Shown here in pieces: positions 44,301 to 52,912 of a stretch of 61,008 nucleotides of DNA. The stretch is from the NCBI RefSeq assembly GCF_000685965.1, contig NZ_JMLE01000024.1, positions 1 to 61,008 on the forward strand, read 5' to 3'. Source of the DNA: Arthrobacter sp. UNC362MFTsu5.1. Lineage in GTDB: Bacteria; Actinomycetota; Actinomycetes; Actinomycetales; Micrococcaceae. Numbering within the stretch: position 1 is the first letter of the stretch; the number at the start of each line of letters is the position of its first letter. The notes under the pieces were generated by a model that was given only the letters and a program-made list of their open reading frames with translations, was not told the DNA's origin and searched no databases. The position numbers and the translations under genes were made by a program.

Positions 44301-46963
44301 AGTACTGCGTCATCGACCTCATGGAGGCGAGTCGCCTCTGATGAAGCAGACAAGTCAACGGTCAGCGTTGAAACATGAGGATTCATCTGCCGATAGCTGC
44401 GCAGCGCCGCTGCAACAGCCGTCGCGTTCAGACCACTCGCTGCACTCCCAGGCGCAGGTTGATCTCCAATTCTGTCTGGGGCCTTCAGGGGCTCCGATCC
44501 CTCGATCGACGCGCGGACCAGCATCGACCAGCCGAGGAATAATTGGCCATCCCCAGTTTCCATCGGAACGGCGAGCATTCGTCCACTAGACATTTCTTTC
44601 GGACCGAGAAGGGGGAAGTTCCAGCCCTCGACGGTTCCCGCGAGGTGCTCTGCCCACTCGGATTCCCAAAGGACTGATTCGACGCCCGCTAGCCACGCCA
44701 GTCGAATCGGATGCAGGGGGCTAAGGAGAACTGCTGAGCACTTCGCAGCCGGCTCGGTCTCCCATACGCTGATACTGAAAGGATAGGCCGCCCAGAAGAC
44801 TCCCGCAGGATCTCCGAACCAGCGAGCCTTTTCAACGAGGTCGGAATACGCCGTCAGATACCGCTTCAATTCCTGACCACGGTTATCCCAAAGGTGACGC
44901 CATGATGTCTTCGAAGGCCACTCGACATACGTCGCACCGTCGGCGTCGAGGGTTTGCATGGCCTCTAAGGGGTCTAATTCTTTTAGGGCAGCCCGGAATT
45001 CTTCCGCTTCAGCGGAAGACAGAATCTCATCGGGTATTCGGAAATCGCTGATCTTGCTCCATGTTGTGGCCATGTCGCTGTTCATCAATATGCCGCCACG
45101 GGCACCCAGATCGTCAAGCGGGAACGCCCTATCCGCGGGCATCACGACGTGTCCCAAGCACGTGTTCCACTCGTTATCCAGAAGATCTTCTGCAAGCAGC
45201 GACTCGTAGACGCCTCGAAGCGATTGAAGGACGGCCAAGTCTGGCCGGTCCTTGGATATCCTGTCCCTATTCACTGCTGCTACGATCGGCGATTGGGGGG
45301 CCTCGCGGCTTTCCGCAGCGCGTATCTCGAAGACTACGTCGCCGACAACAATATTCGCCAAACCCACGGGGCTGGCATCCACCGCAAAGATGCGAGGCCG
45401 CCCGCTCAGCAGCTGCATCTCCGTTCCTTCGTAGAGCGGTACAGCCTCGTCAGCAGCTGCAACGACAATATAGCGATACTGGGAGGCTCTTCCGTCTAGC
45501 GTGGCGCCGAAGGTCCCGCCGTCGGAATCTGAGCCTACATATTTAGGCTTACCAGCAGCACCCTTTGCCTTCAGTGGCAGGTATAGCAGTCCCGCAGAGT
45601 CGACCGGCGCCACAAATACGTCAAATGATAGGGCGGTGTTCACTCGACCAGAAAGGACGTCCCCGGCGGGTATCTGGAGCTCAAAATGTATAGGCCGGGT
45701 CGGACCCTTGTTGCCGTCGCGCCGAATGTGGCCAACGGCCCAGAGCGCACCGTCCTCGTCCAACTGCAGCCATCCGGACCAATGCGTCTTTGCTGCCTTG
45801 GTCGTGAAAGTGAGGCTGGTGGTTCCAAGTTCGCCATGCGAAGGGCCTCCCGTAACGGGAATCCTGACACGGATTTCTTCGGACGCGATCCCACTCGATT
45901 CTTCGTCGGGTACTGCGCATGCGACGGCCACTGAGCCGGAATCCCCCGGGCCGGTCGCGCTAAGGGACCTACCAGCTGCATCCGTGACCTCAAGTCGAGC
46001 TTTTGTTAGGTCTGCGCCCAATGGCTCGACGAAGTCACGATCTGTGAGGGAGCTTAGCGCCTCTGTAACGTCAGACCCTAGCGGTGAATAGTTTGCAAGG
46101 GCAACCGCCTGATTGTCGTCGGCGGCCATCTGGCTATCGATCCCCGACCAGTCAATGTCTTCTAGCGCATGGTGGCCCGGCTGGCCGCTGCCGAGCTGGC
46201 CCAGGGACTTAGCAGTTGCGTTGATAGTCGTCTCATCGGCCCAGTAGGACTGTAGGGCATCGACGAACTTCTTCGACGAATATTTCGTTGGACCTGATCC
46301 AAGCGGCCGGGGCAGCCTGAAAGCGGCATAGGTATACTGCTCGAAGACATCATCAATCGACAATTCCGGCGCTACCACCTTGGTGGCGCGAATCTTCTCG
46401 ACAAGTCGAGTAAGTCCGATCCCTACGTGCCTAAACCAGTACGTGTTCCAACTTTCCGTGCCCTGACGAAGTTCCTTGTGCACGTCGGCCAGAAGCGTGA
46501 AGCACTGTGCGAGTCTGGCTCCCGCAAGCGTCCGATCCCAATCCGTCGTGGCGTCGATTCCGGTCGCGTCCGCAACTTCGGCGATCGCGGCCGCTGCGAC
46601 AGCTTGTAGCGAAACTTCTTGAGCAGCGCCATCAGGAAAATTCTGTCCTAGGACTTCCCGGAAGGCCTGTACGAAGGATGCCAGATCGGGGTGCTTCCCA
46701 ACGACCACCGCGAGTCGGTCGTCCTGGCGATATTTGATGGCGTTCTGAGCGGACACCCTGATGCAGAGTGCATCTTCGTCGTTCTCCTCGCCGGCTGACA
46801 CTAGGATCGCGTAGGGAGGCACAGCGGACCGAAGCTGATTCGCTCGCCGGACAACGGCCGCCGCGGTCGCGTCATCTATACCCTCGGGCAGGTACGCCGC
46901 CGTCAGCGTATCCAAAGAGGCCAGGCAACGCCCTAGCACTGATCCAAACAGTTCCAATTCCAC
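41387..46963 (-). CDS. dptH: DptH-like HerA/FtsK ATPase with embedded PD-(D/E)XK motif
   Basis: This very large protein (1858 aa) starts at GTG 46963 behind TAGGAG. The C-terminal third is a HerA/FtsK-type ATPase. Walker A is VGDLGTGKT (Lys1523), Walker B is FLLVDEAVN (Asp1738, Glu1739), and the conserved LMLQGREFGFGVILASQYL follows. Length and this end match DptH (DndH) of phosphorothioation-dependent restriction. Upstream lies a nuclease-like signature, Asp1200 in RADLLIV and Glu1217-x-Lys1219 in VEIKFYG. The first 1100 residues match nothing I recognise. It is probably the motor and cleavage subunit of the restriction module. Confidence 0.78.
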   Translation of the reverse strand: MELELFGSVLGRCLASLDTLTAAYLPEGIDDATAAAVVRRANQLRSAVPPYAILVSAGEENDEDALCIRVSAQNAIKYRQDDRLAVVVGKHPDLASFVQAFREVLGQNFPDGAAQEVSLQAVAAAAIAEVADATGIDATTDWDRTLAGARLAQCFTLLADVHKELRQGTESWNTYWFRHVGIGLTRLVEKIRATKVVAPELSIDDVFEQYTYAAFRLPRPLGSGPTKYSSKKFVDALQSYWADETTINATAKSLGQLGSGQPGHHALEDIDWSGIDSQMAADDNQAVALANYSPLGSDVTEALSSLTDRDFVEPLGADLTKARLEVTDAAGRSLSATGPGDSGSVAVACAVPDEESSGIASEEIRVRIPVTGGPSHGELGTTSLTFTTKAAKTHWSGWLQLDEDGALWAVGHIRRDGNKGPTRPIHFELQIPAGDVLSGRVNTALSFDVFVAPVDSAGLLYLPLKAKGAAGKPKYVGSDSDGGTFGATLDGRASQYRYIVVAAADEAVPLYEGTEMQLLSGRPRIFAVDASPVGLANIVVGDVVFEIRAAESREAPQSPIVAAVNRDRISKDRPDLAVLQSLRGVYESLLAEDLLDNEWNTCLGHVVMPADRAFPLDDLGARGGILMNSDMATTWSKISDFRIPDEILSSAEAEEFRAALKELDPLEAMQTLDADGATYVEWPSKTSWRHLWDNRGQELKRYLTAYSDLVEKARWFGDPAGVFWAAYPFSISVWETEPAAKCSAVLLSPLHPIRLAWLAGVESVLWESEWAEHLAGTVEGWNFPLLGPKEMSSGRMLAVPMETGDGQLFLGWSMLVRASIEGSEPLKAPDRIGDQPAPGSAASGLNATAVAAALRSYRQMNPHVSTLTVDLSASSEATRLHEVDDAVLKEIEAWTGRPDVPLIGGARIWDSNRRSGEPPREKMARLVRSSEGIPLTWSRYAPDSANMKKCNIRILQDAGVHLEVQSGQGRNLGVLGDSPLRRFESVAGNGQSKSSSTSHPTFRPETGWEPLSRALRLVEGTASSPQIISKLFKANLVNDSADWTVSGEALMNPSAMAEIVQHSSGGSQMLWEWRPPFLDASADVPLLERRPFVSVARVPGSFRAQIKKLLAKAQGGTVTDEELDDLLGQLGARGVGLSSLLAMGGTHASGALGFYLAFALMNRLNEDSENTYVLPIDACDNFLRALARGTNQSAQMRRADLLIVRMNDEGVTLSPVEIKFYGLGSEDTNGNLPGPNDAAMNEPLDQVRATQELLLSVAESSRQISVGGSRADKALWSNGLAALIEAAIRLRPGGSAEPEVLARHLDNLVNGNLEVRTGQPLVCYFKHDATTSEGGNFRAVHSSEVDGALPGAGFGLLAANAGHAFEAVTDPESELVQEWNRLVHWSLGNPIEAVATTPFYEETDEANVPEETHAQKPDVVEVKRDLPAEITGEGPVETEPTQAEAEEAEAVLMPVAKPGVGGAGATGVSGDTSFVGGIRGTGVRFRVGRVLGTLGDSMAEYWPSNTELNQMNIGVVGDLGTGKTQLLKALVYQLREGSKTNQETPLSMLVFDYKRDFQSPDFLEAVGGKVLKPYRIPINVFALREGYSPLAAYQRAQQFADVLDKIYGNIGPVQTDRLVTSIVNLYKEKQGEPPTLAEVLTAYSDGQKPDAVTSILKPFILGEIFSDDPNEMMSFEQMMEDSVVIVALNDFGTDDNGKNALVVLFLNLYYDYMLNSTKWPFVGNSPQLRRLNSFLLVDEAVNIMKYNFPVLMNLMLQGREFGFGVILASQYLDHFKKDGRNYGQPLLTWFLHKVPSVTLKELQQLGLPNVTPDIAGKISSQKVHHALYSSLNFSGKFIEEVPFFKLISGVTGGDPTEV

Positions 46964-46971
46964 GATGTCTC

Positions 46972-48399
46972 CTAGAAAGCACTTTCGATGATGACGCCGC
47001 GGTCGGCATCGGCGCTACCCCGCGCCAGTCCAGCCTTTTCGAGCAGCCGAATCAGGTCCCCTGCCTCGGGCCTGAGGCCGAGCTCCTCTAGGTTCAGCAT
47101 GAGCGTCGCCACATCCGAGGTCTTTCCGGGACCTTCACAGGCAAGGCTGGCGACGACAGCCATCCACTCCGTCCCGGGCTGCACGGTGAGGAAGCGTCCG
47201 TTGGATCGCAAGAGTCCGTAGTAGTCGGCGAATGGGCCACTCGCGTCGCGCGTCAGCAACGCGTATTTGACCGCTTCCCACGTATTTGCGGCCGACCGTT
47301 CGCCGCTGCCGAGGGCCAACGTGAGGGAACCCCGGAGCTCCTCGTCCTCTGACATTGCAGCCAGCGCAGCAGCAAAATCGTCGCGAGACGCTGGACGTGA
47401 CACAAGCCAATCTTCTAAGACCTTCCGGATTTTGGAGCCTCGGTGCACGCGCCACGAGAGAAGCGGAGCGACGTCCCTCACTGCAACGGACGAGCGACTC
47501 GACCTCCAAGGAAGAATCTCCGGCACTTGCGCCATGACCTCACTCCACGTGCCCGGCTTTCCACTGAGGATCCGACGGGCCAGCGTTTCATACCAGGCCG
47601 CTTCCCAGAGGAAGCCCTGTCCGAGCGCGAGGCGTAATACGGTGGTTGCCCAGTCAACCCATACTCTGGCAGGTAGGGCTCCAACCCATTCATCACTAGT
47701 CAACTTTTGCCATGACCTGGCAAACCAAGAAAACGGAGTGCCCTCGTACAGGGCCCCTGGATCACTTTCCAACTCACGGGTCGTGTCGGGGTCTACGTCT
47801 TCGCCAAGTTCAGGGTATCCCGCATCGAGAAGCGCCACTTTTGTCGCCTCATTAATTGCGGATAAGAGGGGGTCTATCTCACAGCGTTTGTTAGCGGCAT
47901 TAAGCCAGAGCCGGGCAGCTGTAGTTTTTCCGTCGTTCTCTTTGAGGCCCAGCCGGAACAAAGATTCCAAAATAGCCCCCAGATCCGGGGGGTTTTTTGT
48001 TCTTTGGAAACCGCGCATATCTTGAAGCAATGCAAACGCTGGCGTAATGGGGCTAGCAGCCTGGCTCTTACTCTTCTCAGCCTGCACTCCCGCTACGCTA
48101 TTTAGAACTGCTGAGGCTAAGTCGCCCTCGTACCTTGCATTCGTTGCAAGTCCATGAACAACGAGCTGGTGACCATAGTCCACCAGCTTCTGGCCCTCCG
48201 GCTCCGTTGACCTGACTTTGAGCGTCGGTGTACCGGCCGTCTCTGACCTGAACATATACGCCACGGGAACACCATCTTCGGTTAATTCCTTCTTGCGATC
48301 GTCGTGGACTCTCCATGCCAGTGATGTGATAAAGGCTTCCGGCACCGACACATATTGAGGCCGGTTCATAGGAAGAATGATGCGGGTTGCAGCGACCAT
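46972..48399 (-). CDS. 475-aa middle protein of the Dpt-like module (DptG position)
   Basis: This soluble, mostly helical protein has many Trp and Leu residues and no signal peptide, P-loop or nuclease motif that I can see. Its ATG overlaps the preceding gene's stop by one base (TAATG), so it is translationally coupled. The DptH-like gene follows after eight bases. In Dnd systems the middle gene, dptG, has similar size and also lacks recognisable domains. The DptG assignment is by position and size only, not by sequence. Confidence 0.6.
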   Translation of the reverse strand: MVAATRIILPMNRPQYVSVPEAFITSLAWRVHDDRKKELTEDGVPVAYMFRSETAGTPTLKVRSTEPEGQKLVDYGHQLVVHGLATNARYEGDLASAVLNSVAGVQAEKSKSQAASPITPAFALLQDMRGFQRTKNPPDLGAILESLFRLGLKENDGKTTAARLWLNAANKRCEIDPLLSAINEATKVALLDAGYPELGEDVDPDTTRELESDPGALYEGTPFSWFARSWQKLTSDEWVGALPARVWVDWATTVLRLALGQGFLWEAAWYETLARRILSGKPGTWSEVMAQVPEILPWRSSRSSVAVRDVAPLLSWRVHRGSKIRKVLEDWLVSRPASRDDFAAALAAMSEDEELRGSLTLALGSGERSAANTWEAVKYALLTRDASGPFADYYGLLRSNGRFLTVQPGTEWMAVVASLACEGPGKTSDVATLMLNLEELGLRPEAGDLIRLLEKAGLARGSADADRGVIIESAF

Positions 48400-50852
48400 T
48401 AATAGCCTCCAGTGACGGTCATGCTGAAGTCCGAGTTACCCACTACAACGCGGTAGTTCGCCCTATTCAGTTGCGTGGGAATTAGGCGAGCAGCTCGAAA
48501 CCTCTCCAAGCGGGGCGAAGTCACATCAGTCATTTCCGTCACTCCTGCATGCTCGTGCCCGCAAGCCAGAGCTTCTCTCACCAGAGCAAAGTCCAATGGC
48601 ATGCGCGAGATCTCCTTGCCTTGTTCGCTCAATATGAGGAACAAGGCCTCGGAGTCCCTGAATGTCTTCATTTCGACGTCTCCGGTCTTGAGGGCGAGCT
48701 TAGGTTCGGATTGAACACCCACGATCGGATCAGTACGACTCGCCAGAACAGGAATCAGCGAAGCAGACTCGATATCCCCCGGCTTGCGCTTAGGACGAAG
48801 TAGCGTGCGGAGGCCAAACCCCAGCTCATCGGGAAGATTTGGGCTTAGATACCAAGCTTGGGTCCACGCGGCGACCTGAGGCCTGAAGGCTGGAATTCCA
48901 TTGGCAAGTGCATAGAGGCGGCCAAGATACCCTCCATACCAAGAGATGAAGGCGTAGCGATCCTTGTCGCGTATCTTAGGGTCGCGCATCGCACCGACAA
49001 ACGCCCGGTCCAAGATTCTATCGAACTCAGTCAAGATGCCGGAGAACGTATCCTCCGCATCGAGGTCATCCTCCAGGCTTTCCAGGGGTGAGCCGTTGGT
49101 GACTGGACCGGCGAAAGAGTCGGCCAACGGTGTTGCCCACCCGGATTCCCAGCTTTGATCGAAGCGTCCTGGAATAGCGTCCCGCATCGGGTCAACGAAG
49201 TGGGTGAGCTTCGTAATGGGGTTACCAAGGGGATCAAAGCTATCGGATCCCGGATTCCGGCCACCAAAGATGGCTTGGGAGAAACGCAATCCGGCGAGCA
49301 CCTGAAGGTCCTTGAACCGCAGCACAGAGTCGGCCTCGGTTGGTTGGAGACGCGTGATGAGACCGCGGAGCTCGTCCCTCGCGACCTGGTTCGGGGCGTC
49401 CCCGAGGATACAACGCGTAATCATCCCCCATATTTCGCGAAAAGTCATGCGCTGCCCGGACGTGAGCTCGGCCCCCCGAACCACCGTCAGGATTCCCGCA
49501 CGAACGCGGTTAGAGCTAAGGGACTCGATATTCGCCTTTATCGGATCGACTAGGTGCTCTGATCCGCCATAAAATCCCCTAGTCGAAACGAGGTCAGTCA
49601 CCTTGCTGAACAGGGCACTGGCAGGCGTAACGACGTCCATGGCAGTCCGCTTCGCAAAGTCCGCGATTCCATAGGGTTCAGCTTCGAAAATAGTGCCGCC
49701 GTTGTCGCCGGATGTAATGCGTACTTCGGGGCGCCGTTCAAGGAGTGAACACACGTCGACGAAAACAACCAGAACGCTGGCCACGATGTCAGGCCCATCG
49801 AATAGGTGGCCGGCGCGCAGGTAGGGTTCATCGCAATCCGTTTGGACGTTCCAATTAGATTCGCTTGCGGCATCCCCTGCCAACCAGCGCACAAGGGCCT
49901 GGCCCGCGGTGTGGTCATGAGTAGAGTTGGCAGTGATTGGGGTGGCTTCATCAATTAGGATTCCTCGATTGACGCAGGCCACGAGGTGCTTACCAGCACG
50001 CTGAGAGGCATCTATTTCTTTGCTGAGTGGATTCCGCCGGTGCTCGGTGCTACCGATAGTGGCGTCGTTGATTAGCAGAAGCTCCCTGCCCCCAGCCCTG
50101 TATCGGTAGCTTCGATGGGCGAGTCCATCCTCTGGGGGTTCAATGGGGTCAAGCCCATCGACGATCTCAGAAGTTGCATGGGATTTCCCGGCACCGGGCC
50201 CTCCCACGAGGAAAAGGAAGCGGGGAAGGGAGTCGCTGTTTAGGCCGCTTTTAAACCAGGCGCAGGCCTCCTCCACACCGGCCGGCCGAGGCGCCGTAGG
50301 CAATTGGCTCTGGCCCTCGCTGGCCGGCTTCGCCGCTACGCCGCTCCCGCCGGTTGTCCTGTCCCACAACTCCCCCAGCGTGTCCCAGTAAGCGCATTCG
50401 CTCTCTTCGGCCTTCACGTGCTCCCCCTCATTGCGTGGCTCAAAGCTATCATCTGGTTCTCGCCCCGGGTTCATGACGGTGGACGGAGCTCCACCGTCAA
50501 GTTTCACTGCTTCGGCAAGCGCCGAGTCTCCATCGGCATCGTAATCATCGGTGAAGGGAAATTCCCCCAAGCGCCGGAGTACGCGGTCACGCAGGGCAGC
50601 CTGAAAGTGGGGACGCGGTTTGTACCCGAAAATGTACCTTCTGCCCATCCCGTCCAGGACAGCGCTCAAGTTGCAGAGCTTGAATTCAATCGAGGCGTGT
50701 GACCTCTTCACGGTCTCTTGGAGCTTCAGGTTGTTCTGTCGCTTGTTGTAGCTTGCGCCTGCGATCTCGAGCTTCAGCATCCCTAGATAACTGTCGATGA
50801 GTGCGTCAAGCTCGGCATCAGACCACTGGGACGGGCGTGTTTCCTTGGGCAT
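48399..50852 (-). CDS. P-loop NTPase of the Dpt-like module (DptF position)
   Basis: The 817-aa protein opens with a roughly 85-residue domain (AELDALIDSYLGMLKLE and SIEFKLCNLSAVLDGMG) of the kind found at the N-termini of McrA/HNH-type restriction enzymes. A Pro/Glu-rich linker follows. The NTPase has Walker A GGPGAGKS (217-224, Lys223) and a possible Walker B LLLINDAT near 265. DptF is also a P-loop protein and is the first gene of dptFGH, but it is shorter, so this would be a variant. ATG 50852 lies 10 bases after a helicase remnant. Confidence 0.62.
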   Translation of the reverse strand: MPKETRPSQWSDAELDALIDSYLGMLKLEIAGASYNKRQNNLKLQETVKRSHASIEFKLCNLSAVLDGMGRRYIFGYKPRPHFQAALRDRVLRRLGEFPFTDDYDADGDSALAEAVKLDGGAPSTVMNPGREPDDSFEPRNEGEHVKAEESECAYWDTLGELWDRTTGGSGVAAKPASEGQSQLPTAPRPAGVEEACAWFKSGLNSDSLPRFLFLVGGPGAGKSHATSEIVDGLDPIEPPEDGLAHRSYRYRAGGRELLLINDATIGSTEHRRNPLSKEIDASQRAGKHLVACVNRGILIDEATPITANSTHDHTAGQALVRWLAGDAASESNWNVQTDCDEPYLRAGHLFDGPDIVASVLVVFVDVCSLLERRPEVRITSGDNGGTIFEAEPYGIADFAKRTAMDVVTPASALFSKVTDLVSTRGFYGGSEHLVDPIKANIESLSSNRVRAGILTVVRGAELTSGQRMTFREIWGMITRCILGDAPNQVARDELRGLITRLQPTEADSVLRFKDLQVLAGLRFSQAIFGGRNPGSDSFDPLGNPITKLTHFVDPMRDAIPGRFDQSWESGWATPLADSFAGPVTNGSPLESLEDDLDAEDTFSGILTEFDRILDRAFVGAMRDPKIRDKDRYAFISWYGGYLGRLYALANGIPAFRPQVAAWTQAWYLSPNLPDELGFGLRTLLRPKRKPGDIESASLIPVLASRTDPIVGVQSEPKLALKTGDVEMKTFRDSEALFLILSEQGKEISRMPLDFALVREALACGHEHAGVTEMTDVTSPRLERFRAARLIPTQLNRANYRVVVGNSDFSMTVTGGY

Positions 50853-50861
50853 TCGATCAGA

Positions 50862-51700
50862 TTACGGTTCACAGAGGGTCGCCGGCGGCGCGACACTCTC
50901 TTTCGTCTCATCCGTGTGCCAGTGATCTTCGCACCGGTTCCAGACTCTTGCTGGCGTAGCCTCGGCACGTTCCAGGTCGTCCACATGGATAAGCGCAGCC
51001 ATGCGGCCCAGCAGCTTCTTTTCCCCCGCGTCCGACAGCTCCTCGAGCTTCCCGCGCAACACGGTCTCCAGGGGTGAAAGCCCCTCGATCGATCCTGCCT
51101 GCCGGAGGTAACCGGTCCACGAGTCCCTGATGGACCGGTAGATCGTCTTCACCTCATTCCCCGACCGCTCCAGATAGGCCTCCAGCTCAGTCTCGGCATA
51201 CGAGGCGATGTCCCGGACCAGCTGCGCCCGGTTGAACCGCAGCTGTGCCTTGATGTTATCCAGCACCACTTTCTGCGCCACCCGGTCCAGCACGATCTGC
51301 GAGCCGGACGGCAGGCACGGGAACTCGTCCTCGACAGCCTTCTCCAGCTCCTTACGCCCGTATCCGGTCAGCGCCCGGTAGCGCAGGTCAAAGCGGCACT
51401 CACGGCGCTGCTGGCCGATGAAATCCAGGACCGTCAGCACCGCCTTGCCCTCCGCACGGCGCAGCCCGATTCCCAGCTGCTGGAGAAAGATCATGGCGCT
51501 CTGCGTGGCCGGAGCAGCAGGATGGTGTCCACCTGCGGCAGGCCCAGGCCTTCATTGAAAAGGTCGACGGCGAAGATGCAGTTGATCTCCCGCTTGCCCA
51601 GGCGCCTGAGGGCTTCCTCGCGGTCGGCATTGTGAGTGGTCCCGTCGACGGCGACGGACGGAATGCCGGCCCGGTTGAACACGTAATGCGTAGAGAACAT
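50862..51700 (-). pseudogene. Frameshifted, truncated DUF3427-type helicase remnant
   Basis: Two minus-strand frames together read as the C-terminal half of an SF2 helicase. First comes NRAGIPSVAVDGTTHNADRE to FNEGLGLPQVDTILLLRP (51491-51700). Then MIFLQQLGIGLRRAEGKAV, motif VI, continues into a DUF3427-like domain (to 50862). A missing base near 51510 (CGGCCACGCAG, where CGGCCCACGCAG would be in frame) joins them. The motor N-terminus and the end of DUF3427 are absent, and motif VI reads GLR after an unusual Ile. Full relatives are about 1000 aa and often carry a phospholipase-D nuclease domain. This gene is dead. Confidence 0.8.
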
Positions 51701-52040
51701 CCGTCTTAGCAGGTTACGAGCCCTTCAGGTATCAAGACACGGACCTGCTTCACCATCAATCACGAAGAGCCTACAACCCCTAATGCAGCTCTTCCTCCGC
51801 ATCTCCGCCAATGAGATTAATCATTGCGACACCGTATTTCTATTTACATGGAAAGCGAAAAAGCTGCTGGCTACACATGGTCGAGAACGAGTCATGACGC
51901 ACATAAGTACGGAGGGAGAAGCGAGCGGCGCATCGAGACGGTATCAGGCCCTCGTACGACTAAGAGATTCAAAATTTCAAAGGGCATAGCCGTGCCTATA
52001 CATGGGAGCTCCGATACCTAGGAACAGTCCGTGGGACCCA
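51701..52040. other. Intergenic, no gene seen
   Basis: These 340 bases lie between the helicase remnant and the FRG-domain gene. The sequence is lower in GC than the chromosome. No frame looks coding, and I see no tRNA, repeat or clear hairpin. It is probably a recombination scar within the island. Confidence 0.5.
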
Positions 52041-52868
52041 CTAGAACTTCATTGGTCTAATAGATCCCGCTGGATGAGATCGAATGAGCTCACCAGCCAA
52101 ATTCTGTAGGTCCGGGAAAAGGTCACCGCCACGAAATCCTAGTACATCCATCTGCCTCGCGAAGTCATGCACATGGCGCGCTGGAACCACAAAGCGCCAT
52201 CTAAGACCAGATACCTCAGGAGAATCTAGCGGCATGGTGTGCGGTTTGTGTATGGTGAAGCACCCCTGTTGCACGAACATACGCAAATCCAACTCAGTGG
52301 CCATGACTGCTATCGGACCATCATTACCCAAATCACGTGGAGGATTTCTTTCGCGGTCTTGATCAAGAAAAGCAGGCTTTATCCAGTCGTCGCAGACCCT
52401 GGAGTTGATGGCGGGTGTGAACTCAATATAGGCATGATCACGGTTCAGCTGATGAGGAGAAAGCACAAAGATGGCAGCGTCGCGCGCAGGCATATCGACA
52501 TTGAAGTAAGCCTCCACGGCGAAATAGGCGGCAACCAGGGGTGAACGGCTCCAGTCAAGGAGCCGAGTTGGTAACCCATAGTGCTGCATCAAGCTCAGCC
52601 AAGCTGAATGATCGTCATAGTCAAGGCGCTCATTTGGATAACGCATAGCTGCCCGCGTGCGGAACCTGTGGGTGAAGTTCCTTTCATCTGCCGGCGTATA
52701 AGGTCGCCGTCGATTCTCCTCCTCCCTCCACAAGGCCGCTTGCACGTGCCAAGAGGCATCACGCTGGCCCCTATACCACAGCGGTGCGGGATAATCAGAG
52801 CTAATAAACGCAATTTCCTGCATAAATTCAGCTACAGAACCAACGCGGATATCGATCATGTCGGTCAT
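52041..52868 (-). CDS. FRG-domain protein
   Basis: The 275-aa product carries the FRG domain with LWYRGQRD near residue 30 and the hallmark LMQHYGLPTRLLDWS near residue 90. It continues with PLVAAYFAVEAY. FRG domains are found alone or fused in phage-defence and toxin contexts; the activity is not known. The start may be ATG 52868 or ATG 52859. It follows the STAND NTPase gene on the same strand with a 44-base gap, so the two probably form one operon. Confidence 0.85.
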   Translation of the reverse strand: MTDMIDIRVGSVAEFMQEIAFISSDYPAPLWYRGQRDASWHVQAALWREEENRRRPYTPADERNFTHRFRTRAAMRYPNERLDYDDHSAWLSLMQHYGLPTRLLDWSRSPLVAAYFAVEAYFNVDMPARDAAIFVLSPHQLNRDHAYIEFTPAINSRVCDDWIKPAFLDQDRERNPPRDLGNDGPIAVMATELDLRMFVQQGCFTIHKPHTMPLDSPEVSGLRWRFVVPARHVHDFARQMDVLGFRGGDLFPDLQNLAGELIRSHPAGSIRPMKF

Positions 52869-52912
52869 GGCATTACTTTCGTATCATAAACATGTCCTGC
52901 ACGCGCCGGCTC

